In this document: one piece after another, positions 16,985 through 23,337 of the stretch | How the letters are laid out: each line of letters opens with the position of its first letter | Position numbering within the stretch: the first letter of the stretch is position 1 | Assembly (NCBI GenBank): GCA_949287245.1 | Contig: CASEFL010000001.1 | Location: 62,001 to 126,000 of the forward strand | Origin: an uncultured Bacillota bacterium | Lineage (GTDB): Bacteria > Bacillota_I > Bacilli_A > RFN20 > CAG-826 | Length of the DNA: 64,000 nucleotides | Direction of reading: 5' to 3' | Program-made: the position numbers and the translations under genes | Notes under the pieces: generated by a model | The model's database searches: none | The model's input: only the letters and a program-made list of their open reading frames with translations | Told to the model about the DNA's origin: nothing

Positions 16985-19600
16985 ATGGAATATTTAGCAA
17001 AACATTATAACCCGAAGGAAATTGAAAATGGGTTATACGAGGAATGGCTAGAGGAAGGTGTTTTTTGCGCGGAAGGTGAAGGGAGCAAAAAAGTTCCTTT
17101 TTCTTTGGTGTTACCGCCTCCTAACGTAACAGGGAAGCTCCATTTAGGACATGCGATGGACACGATTCCTATGGATATTTTTGCTCGTTATCAACGGATG
17201 ATGGGAAAAGACGTTTTATGGGTACCAGGGATGGATCATGCTGGTATAGCTACACAAGCAAAAGTCGAAGAAGAACTCCGAAAAGAAGGCATTTCCTCGC
17301 ATGATTTAGGAAGAGAAGAGTTCTTAAAACGTTGTTGGGCATGGAAAGAAGATCATGCTCACCTTATTCATGCACAGTGGAAAGCTTTAGGCCTATCTTT
17401 AGACTATAGTCGCGAACGTTTTACTTTAGATGAAGGAATTTCAAAGGCTGTAAAAACCGTTTTTAAATCTCTTTACGAGAAAGGACTTATTTATCGCGGG
17501 AAAAAGATTATTAATTGGGACCCTGTTTTTAAGACGGCATTAAGCGATATTGAAGTGATTCACCAAGAAGAAAAAGGAAAAATGTACTATTTTTCTTATG
17601 AAGTAGAAGGGGGAGAAAAGATGGTTGTTGCGACAACACGCCCTGAAACTATGTTTGGTGATGTTGCGATTTTTGTCTCCCCAAAAAGTGAAAAATATCG
17701 TAATTTTGTAGGCAAAAAAGCAAAAAATCCTGCCAATGGGGAATGGTTACCAATTTTGGAAGATGAATATGTTGATGCTTCTTTTGGTACGGGGGCAATG
17801 AAATGTACACCCGCTCATGATCCTAATGACTTTCTTTTAGGGGAAAAGTATCACCTTCCTGCCATTCCATGTCTTGATGAGAGCGCGCATATGCTACCTA
17901 TTGCTGGTATTTTTGCAGGACTTGACCGTTATGAATGCCGTGATGCTTTAGTCAAGAAAATTGAGTCTGAGGGAAATTTAGTTAAAATCGAAGACATTGT
18001 TCATTCTGTAGGACATAGTGAACGTTCACACGTCATTGTCGAACCAATGCTTTCCCAGCAATGGTTTTTAAAGATGGATGAGATTGCCTCTTTGGTTAGA
18101 GAAACGCAAAAAAACCCTGCAAAAAAGGTGAATTTTAAGCCAAAACGCTTCGAAAAGACCCTTTTACGATGGATGGAAAATTGTCACGATTGGTGTTTAT
18201 CGCGGCAATTGTGGTGGGGACACCGAATTCCCGTTTGGTATAAAGGGGATAAAGAAAATCCTACTTCCATGATTGTGTGTCCTGAGGAAAACGCAAATTT
18301 AGATGGTTATACCCAGGATACAGACGTTTTAGATACTTGGTTTTCCAGTGGTCTTTGGCCCTTTGCTACCCTAGGATGGCCTGAAAAAACAAAAGATTTT
18401 CATCGTTATTTCCCAAATTCAATTTTGGTTACAGGATATGACATTATCTTTTTCTGGGTATCAAGAATGATTTTCCAATCCCTTCTTGCCACAGGCGTTG
18501 TTCCTTTTAAAGAAGTAATCATTCATGGCTTGGTCCGTGATCGAGAAGGACGAAAAATGTCAAAGTCTTTAGGGAATGGGGTCGACCCTTTAGAAATTAT
18601 TGATCAGTACGGTGTTGACGCTTTGCGTTTCTTTATTACAAACGGCACGGCCCCGGGTTTAGATATCCGTTATGAAGAGGAAAAAGTTGCCTCCTCGCGG
18701 GATTTCCTTAATAAAGTTTGGAATGCTGCTCGTTATTTGCAAGGCGTATTAGGGGAAGAGGAGGCTAAGCCCTTATTCTCGGTTCCTCTTGGACACTTAG
18801 AGAGGGGAATTCTTGCAAAATTGTCTCGGTTAATTCGTGCATATGAAAAAAATATGGAAGAATTTTCCTTTGCCAAATCTGGCGCGTTACTAAGAAATTT
18901 TGTCTATGATGAATTTTGTGGGAAATATCTAGAATGGAGTAAAGTAAGCATGAAAAAAGGCGGGAAAGAGAAGGATGCAGCCATATCGACCTTATCTTTT
19001 GTTTTAAAAGCCATTTTACTCCTTCTTCATCCTTTCGCCCCTTTTGTTACCGATCGAATTTACCAAGCTTTCGGCAAGAAGAAACAAACCTTAATGAAAG
19101 AACGTCTTGAAGATGCTTTACCAAAGAAAAACGGAAGAGCGTATTACTCGGCCAAAGAAGAAGCTTCTTTCGACCTTTTATATACGATGATTCAAAGTGC
19201 AAGGGCATACAAAGTATATCATAAACTTGCCCCAAATGCTCCAATTCAAATTGTCCTTTCAGAAGAACCATTCCCTGATTTCCGTGATTATTTAGCACGC
19301 TTTACTTTTGCCCACACGATAACTTTAGGAAAAGCAGGGGATAACGCGTTTCGTTTTCGAAGTTATGGGAAAAATTATTCTATGACCCTCCTTGAAGATA
19401 TTTCCAAAGAAGAAAGAAAAGCCCGTTTAGAAAAAGAAATTGCACGATTAGAAAGCGATATAGCTCGAAGTTTATCGATGCTTAATAATCCTGGTTTTAT
19501 GGCGAAGGCGCCAAGAACCAAAATTGAACTCGAGGAACAAAAATTAGAGGGAAATAGAAGTCTTTTAGAGGCGGCAAGAAAAGAAATTTCTTCTTTATAA
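16985..19600 (+). CDS. valS: Valine--tRNA ligase
   Basis: Class I synthetase charging tRNA-Val. The nucleotide-binding site shows PPPNVTGKLHLGHAMD (about residues 40-55, the HIGH motif) and the catalytic loop GRKMSKSLGNG (about 521-531). An editing domain with TTRPETMFGD lies between them. A C-terminal coiled coil (about residues 805-870, alternating Glu/Lys/Arg/Leu) is typical of ValRS. Length 871 is standard. GGAGGAA (16974-16980) lies just before the ATG, immediately after the T-box terminator. folC, which follows valS in Bacillus, is absent. Confidence 0.98.
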   Translation: MEYLAKHYNPKEIENGLYEEWLEEGVFCAEGEGSKKVPFSLVLPPPNVTGKLHLGHAMDTIPMDIFARYQRMMGKDVLWVPGMDHAGIATQAKVEEELRKEGISSHDLGREEFLKRCWAWKEDHAHLIHAQWKALGLSLDYSRERFTLDEGISKAVKTVFKSLYEKGLIYRGKKIINWDPVFKTALSDIEVIHQEEKGKMYYFSYEVEGGEKMVVATTRPETMFGDVAIFVSPKSEKYRNFVGKKAKNPANGEWLPILEDEYVDASFGTGAMKCTPAHDPNDFLLGEKYHLPAIPCLDESAHMLPIAGIFAGLDRYECRDALVKKIESEGNLVKIEDIVHSVGHSERSHVIVEPMLSQQWFLKMDEIASLVRETQKNPAKKVNFKPKRFEKTLLRWMENCHDWCLSRQLWWGHRIPVWYKGDKENPTSMIVCPEENANLDGYTQDTDVLDTWFSSGLWPFATLGWPEKTKDFHRYFPNSILVTGYDIIFFWVSRMIFQSLLATGVVPFKEVIIHGLVRDREGRKMSKSLGNGVDPLEIIDQYGVDALRFFITNGTAPGLDIRYEEEKVASSRDFLNKVWNAARYLQGVLGEEEAKPLFSVPLGHLERGILAKLSRLIRAYEKNMEEFSFAKSGALLRNFVYDEFCGKYLEWSKVSMKKGGKEKDAAISTLSFVLKAILLLLHPFAPFVTDRIYQAFGKKKQTLMKERLEDALPKKNGRAYYSAKEEASFDLLYTMIQSARAYKVYHKLAPNAPIQIVLSEEPFPDFRDYLARFTFAHTITLGKAGDNAFRFRSYGKNYSMTLLEDISKEERKARLEKEIARLESDIARSLSMLNNPGFMAKAPRTKIELEEQKLEGNRSLLEAARKEISSL

Positions 19601-19648
19601 GGCCAAACTTCTTCTTTTCTATCTATAAATTAAGGAAAGGAGGAAGAT

Positions 19649-19831
19649 ATGGAAGGAACAATATTGTCAGAGGCGGAACTTCTTGCCTATAAGCCGGGAG
19701 AAGCGATTACTTTATCTGCAGTGTTAGCTATCCTTGTGGTGGCGGTTGTTACAGTTGTTGTTTTTCGCTTATTCCGTAGTGAGGATGGCTCGGTAAAACT
19801 CCCTGGTGGGTGGTCTTTTACATGGGAATGA
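19649..19831 (+). CDS. 60-residue single-pass membrane protein, unknown
   Basis: I do not recognise a named family. A strong Shine-Dalgarno (AAAGGAGG, about 19635-19642) just before the ATG supports translation. The protein has an acidic N-terminus (ILSEAELLAYKPGEAITL), one Val/Ala-rich membrane helix (about residues 22-40), a basic edge (RLFRSEDG) and a short C-terminus ending LPGGWSFTWE. The charge pattern suggests N-terminus outside and C-terminus inside, but this is tentative. It overlaps the start of radC by ten bases, so the two are co-translated. It occupies the gap where Bacillus has comC and maf before radC. Confidence 0.75.
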   Translation: MEGTILSEAELLAYKPGEAITLSAVLAILVVAVVTVVVFRLFRSEDGSVKLPGGWSFTWE

Positions 19832-20493
19832 GCCGCTTTAAGGAATTGCAAGTTGAAGAACGACCACGAGAAAAAGCGTATCGCTATGGACTATCAACTT
19901 TATCCGATGCTGAGCTTATTGCTTTAATTATTCAAAAAGGTTCAAAGAAACACGACGTTTTGTCTTTATCCCGTATTTTGTTGCAACATTTTGGAGGATT
20001 GGCCTCTCTAGGAAGAAGTAGTGTTGAGGCCTTATATAATGAAGAAGGGATTGGTCCTGGGAAAGGATTAGCCCTTCTTGCCGCTTTTGAAATAGGAAAA
20101 AGAAGTCGGGAATATAAGGATATTGAAACTCCAATTAATAAGGCTCGCGCCCTTATTGGGAATTTTAATCAAGAAAGTCTTGCGGTTCTTCACTATGATC
20201 AAAGAGAACGTTATGTTGGAGGGGAAGTTATTGCGCGTGGTACCTCCTCTTCTCTCGTTTTTGAAGTAGGAGAAGTTATGCGAAGCATTTTACGATTTCA
20301 CGGAAAAAATTTTTATTTGGTCCATATTCATCCCTCGGGAAATTTGTTGCCAAGTGAAGATGATATCCTGACCACTTTTTCAATTAAAGAAAGGGGTGAA
20401 GGGCTTGGATTCTTTTTACTCGACCATTACATTTTATCCGAAGAGGAAAGTTTTTCTTTTAAAGAACATGGCTTTTTAACTCCTTTTCCTTAA
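19822..20493 (+). CDS. radC: RadC-family protein (JAB/MPN domain)
   Basis: RadC/YeeS family, with an N-terminal helix-hairpin-helix region (MSRFKELQVEERPREKA through LSDAELIALII) and a C-terminal JAB/MPN metalloprotease-like domain with HIHPSG and a downstream Asp (LPSEDD). The name comes from an E. coli allele later reassigned; no DNA-repair role is established. ATG 19822 is chosen because GGTGG (19809-19813) lies eight bases upstream; ATG 19828, overlapping the previous stop, is the alternative. In Bacillus mreBCD, minCD and spoIVFAB lie between radC and rplU. Here the next gene is rplU. Confidence 0.92.
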   Translation: MGMSRFKELQVEERPREKAYRYGLSTLSDAELIALIIQKGSKKHDVLSLSRILLQHFGGLASLGRSSVEALYNEEGIGPGKGLALLAAFEIGKRSREYKDIETPINKARALIGNFNQESLAVLHYDQRERYVGGEVIARGTSSSLVFEVGEVMRSILRFHGKNFYLVHIHPSGNLLPSEDDILTTFSIKERGEGLGFFLLDHYILSEEESFSFKEHGFLTPFP

Positions 20494-20521
20494 TTCTTCT
20501 TCCATTTTGAATATATCTTGC

Positions 20522-20629
20522 TAAAATACGCGCGTTGTTGCCTCCTAAGGCCGCAACCGCATTGCGAGGTTTATAACTTCTTACCTAGTAAGAGACCGTA
20601 GTAAGCGAGTATAGGAGAAAGGAAGGATT
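20522..20629 (+). promoter_or_regulatory. Promoter and L21-type ribosomal leader before rplU
   Basis: TAAAAT (20522-20527) gives a start near 20534. The roughly 95-base leader contains CTAAGGCCGCAACCGCAT followed by TGCGAGGTTTATAAC, CTTACCTAGTAAGAG and GTAGTAAGCGAG. These resemble the Firmicutes L21 leader, an mRNA element upstream of rplU thought to bind the ribosomal protein. A covariance-model match has not been run. Confidence 0.65.
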
Positions 20630-20941
20630 ATGGAAAAGTACGCTATTGTTGAAAGTGGCGGAAAGCAACTTCGTGTTGCTGTTGGTGATCGCATCTATGT
20701 AGAAAAAATGGATGTTGAACCTGGCAGCGAAATTGTTTTGGACAAAGTGCTTTTTATTGGTGGAGATAGCCCAAAAGTTGGTTCTCCATACGTAAAAGGT
20801 GCAAAGGTCACCGCTAAAGTTGAAAAACAAGGTCTTGGAAAGAAGATTGTCATCTATAAATACAAGGCCAAAGCCAACGAACGCAAGAAACAAGGACATC
20901 GTCAACCTTATACTTGCTTAGTCATTGCAAGCATTGCCTAA
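20630..20941 (+). CDS. rplU: 50S ribosomal protein L21
   Basis: Ribosomal protein L21, which binds 23S rRNA. The N-terminus ([14 protein letters not shown]) and C-terminal basic block ([19 protein letters not shown]) match the family, and the length (103) is exact. It heads the classic Firmicutes trio rplU-prp-rpmA, with three bases to the next ATG. A conserved leader upstream suggests autoregulation. Identification is firm. Confidence 0.98.
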   Translation: MEKYAIVESGGKQLRVAVGDRIYVEKMDVEPGSEIVLDKVLFIGGDSPKVGSPYVKGAKVTAKVEKQGLGKKIVIYKYKAKANERKKQGHRQPYTCLVIASIA

Positions 20942-20944
20942 GTT

Positions 20945-21253
20945 ATGATTCGCGTAGAAGTTATTTTCTTAAAAGGAGAGTTTCGCAGTTTAACCATTAA
21001 AGGACATGCGGAAAGTGGTCCTTATGGACATGACTTAGTCTGCGCAGCAATGAGTGCAATCGTCCCTGGTGGCTTTAATGCCTTAAAAGGGGAATATAAA
21101 ATCGAAGTTTCAAAAGGATTTGTTTCTCTAGAAGCACCTAGTGGTCTAAGTAGCCATGATCAAGTGGTTCTAGAAACAATACTTGCACAAATCTCAGGGA
21201 TATCGGATAGCTATCCAAGTTATCTAACCCTAGAAAGAAAGGAGAAGGCATGA
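20945..21253 (+). CDS. prp: Ribosomal-processing cysteine protease Prp
   Basis: Cysteine protease (YsxB family) that removes the N-terminal prepeptide of ribosomal protein L27 in Firmicutes and some relatives. Catalytic His21 and Cys33 are in [20 protein letters not shown]. Length 102 is typical. It lies between rplU and rpmA as in other Firmicutes and overlaps rpmA by four bases (ATGA). The substrate, with its cleavage motif, is the next gene. Confidence 0.95.
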   Translation: MIRVEVIFLKGEFRSLTIKGHAESGPYGHDLVCAAMSAIVPGGFNALKGEYKIEVSKGFVSLEAPSGLSSHDQVVLETILAQISGISDSYPSYLTLERKEKA

Positions 21254-21534
21254 AAAAGTTCATTGTTGACCTGCAGTTATTTGCCTCTAAGAAAGGGGTA
21301 AGTTCGACACGGAATGGTCGAGATTCCGCAGGACGTCGACTTGGCGCAAAAGTTGGTGATGGTCAATTTGTCACCGCAGGCAGCATTCTTTATCGCCAAA
21401 GAGGAACAAGAATTAAACCCGGTATGAATACAAAGAAGGGGGGAGATGATTCCATCTTCGCTCTTATTGATGGGGTTGTTCGCTTTGAACGCGTAGGCAA
21501 GAATGGCAAGCGCGTTAGCGTTTACGCAAAGTAA
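21250..21534 (+). CDS. rpmA: 50S ribosomal protein L27 with cleavable prepeptide
   Basis: L27, whose mature N-terminus reaches the peptidyl-transferase centre. The first 12 residues ([12 protein letters not shown]) are the Firmicutes prepeptide; the Prp cleavage motif is L-Q-L-F-A before S13, versus L-Q-F-F-A in staphylococci. The mature part starts [22 protein letters not shown], as expected. The prepeptide explains why Prp is essential in species that have it. A strong terminator follows. Confidence 0.98.
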   Translation: MKKFIVDLQLFASKKGVSSTRNGRDSAGRRLGAKVGDGQFVTAGSILYRQRGTRIKPGMNTKKGGDDSIFALIDGVVRFERVGKNGKRVSVYAK

Positions 21535-21550
21535 ATAATTGTGGTTTCTA

Positions 21551-21580
21551 AGAGGTGGGTGTCCCACCTCTTTTTCTTTT
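21551..21580 (+). terminator. Rho-independent terminator after rpmA
   Basis: The nine-base-pair stem AGAGGTGGG (21551-21559) and CCCACCTCT (21563-21571) with a TGT loop is followed by TTTTCTTTT. Confidence 0.94.
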
Positions 21581-21915
21581 ATAAATACTGCGCGTGCGCA
21601 CGTGTTCCTCTACTTAATAAAGTCATATGAACCATTTTTTTAAATTTCAAGAAAAAAATTTTTCTTTTTCTCAAAATTTTCTTTTTTCCGATTTTTCCTT
21701 AATTTTTTTGTAAAAAACGTCAAATAAGCGGATTTTTGCAGGATTTACCGATTTACTTAAAAGAAAGGGGTTACATTTTCTATGTAAGGGTTTACAAAAT
21801 GCATGTTGTGGAAAAACAGAAGTTGAGTATATTTATAGCATGTTAATCAATTAGGTCGCATTGGCGTTGGCAGTATTTGTGACGCCGAGTGATTTGGAAA
21901 GGAGCGAAAATCTAA
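21581..21915 (+). promoter_or_regulatory. Control region of the maltodextrin operon
   Basis: This 335-base non-coding, very AT-rich stretch contains an alternating pyrimidine/purine GC run (21589-21605), a catabolite-response-like site (21783-21796), a tentative promoter TTGTGG (21806-21811) and TATATT (21828-21833), a small leader stem GGCGT...ACGCC (about 21863-21886), and the malE Shine-Dalgarno AAAGGAG about ten bases before ATG 21916. No reading frame is credible here. Confidence 0.5.
21783..21796. promoter_or_regulatory. cre-like site upstream of the binding-protein gene
   Basis: TGTAAGGGTTTACA fits the CcpA operator consensus TGWAANCGNTNWCA at all but one defined position (G for the central C). 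It lies just upstream of the tentative -35 of the maltodextrin transporter. CcpA itself is not in the window. Confidence 0.5.
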
Positions 21916-23262
21916 ATGATTAATCTCAAAAAAGGTCTTGTTGCTGTTGCTGGTTTAGCAATGGTAGCTGGTGTAGGTGGAGTTGCTCTTACAAGCTGTG
22001 GCAATGATCCCTATGCAAACATCGTCACAGTATGGGCACCAGAATCGGATGTCACTTACTTTAGAGAAACTGTAATTCCTGCCTTCAAAGCAGCAAATCC
22101 TGATGTTCTTAAGATTAAAGATGCGGATGGAAATGTTACCGGTGAACTTGATATCCAAGTAACAGAGATTGTTGGTGAAGGTGATATTGTTGCTGGATCT
22201 GAAAACATCAATGAAGTTGCTGATGTCTTCTGTATGGCAGACGACAACACTCGTGAAATGGTTGCTCGTGGATATCTTCTCGACTTTGAAGATGTGAAAA
22301 CCGAAAGAGTTGCCTCTGATGGACAAGGCGCTATTGATAGCTTCACCATCAACGACAAGCTTTATGGTCTTCCTTATCGTAACGACAACTCTTACATGCT
22401 TTATTACAACACCGACATCGTTACTGATGAAGATGCAAAAACTTTAGAAGGAATTCTTGCCGCTGCTAAAAAAGTCAACGGGAAAGTTCACTTCCAAATT
22501 GCTAATACTTGGACATTCCCTTCTGTCTTATTCTCTGAAGGAGAAGTTCACGTTGAAACTATTGACGGAACCACCTATCAAATGACCGACTTCGGGTCTA
22601 ATGCTGCTGTTGCGGACGCCCTTTATGAATTCGTTCAACTTTATGTAGAATATAAAGACACAGTTGTTGGTGTTGAAGGCATCCAAACGGATACCATCCT
22701 TAATGGCTTAGCCTCATCGGCAACAGAACCAACCGCTGCTTATATCATTTATAACTTTTGGAATGACACCGCAAAGAAACTTGATGAACTCGGTCTTCCT
22801 GAAGACAGTGTCAAAGTTACTACTCTTCCAACATTTGGCAATAACCGTCAAATGAAGCCATTCATCGGTTATAAAGGAATGGGTGTGAAATCCAGCGTTG
22901 CGGATAACAAGAAAGACGCTGCTGTTGCCTTTGCAAAATTTGCCACAAATGGCGATATGCAAGCCAAACGTATCACAGATCTCAAGCAAGGGGTTACCAA
23001 TCTTGAAGCATCAGAAGAGCACGCAGCCGAGCTTGCCGCTCTTCCACACATGGTTGCCATTAATGAAACGATTGCAAAAGGCGAAGACGCCTATGTCCCA
23101 CAAGGTGTCAATGTTACTGGCGCTTTCTGGAGCGGAGTTGACCCACTTGCAAAAGGTCTTCTTAACGACCCAACAAAGTACAATACTCTTGATGCGTGTA
23201 AAGAAGCATTACAAACAATTGCCGAGTTCAATGGCTGGAAAGATGTAAGCACAGTCGCTTAA
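21916..23262 (+). CDS. Maltodextrin-type ABC transporter solute-binding lipoprotein
   Basis: Extracellular sugar-binding protein of ABC family 1 (MalE/MdxE-like), anchored by lipid at Cys28 in the lipobox ALTSC. The mature part begins NIVTVWAPESDVTYFRETVIPAFKAANPD, a standard family-1 opening. Later blocks such as GLPYRNDNSYMLYYN and the C-terminal NVTGAFWSGVDPLAKGLL are also family-like. Length 448 is usual. It is followed by two permeases and three GH13 enzymes, so the ligand is most likely maltodextrin, though sequence alone does not prove it. A cre-like site upstream suggests glucose repression. A GC-rich hairpin follows and probably sets its level above that of the permeases. Confidence 0.92.
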   Translation: MINLKKGLVAVAGLAMVAGVGGVALTSCGNDPYANIVTVWAPESDVTYFRETVIPAFKAANPDVLKIKDADGNVTGELDIQVTEIVGEGDIVAGSENINEVADVFCMADDNTREMVARGYLLDFEDVKTERVASDGQGAIDSFTINDKLYGLPYRNDNSYMLYYNTDIVTDEDAKTLEGILAAAKKVNGKVHFQIANTWTFPSVLFSEGEVHVETIDGTTYQMTDFGSNAAVADALYEFVQLYVEYKDTVVGVEGIQTDTILNGLASSATEPTAAYIIYNFWNDTAKKLDELGLPEDSVKVTTLPTFGNNRQMKPFIGYKGMGVKSSVADNKKDAAVAFAKFATNGDMQAKRITDLKQGVTNLEASEEHAAELAALPHMVAINETIAKGEDAYVPQGVNVTGAFWSGVDPLAKGLLNDPTKYNTLDACKEALQTIAEFNGWKDVSTVA

Positions 23263-23284
23263 TTTCCTTACACAAACAATTATC

Positions 23285-23313
23285 GCCCCGGGTGAGGAAA
23301 CCCCGCCCGGGGC
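23285..23313 (+). other. GC-rich intercistronic hairpin between binding protein and permease
   Basis: Arms 23285-23297 and 23301-23313 form about 12 pairs (eight uninterrupted GC pairs at the base) around an AAA loop. No T-run follows; TTCTTCTC comes next. It is likely an mRNA stability or partial-attenuation element that raises binding-protein output. Confidence 0.65.
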
Positions 23314-23337
23314 TTCTTCTCATGAAAGGATTCCTAT

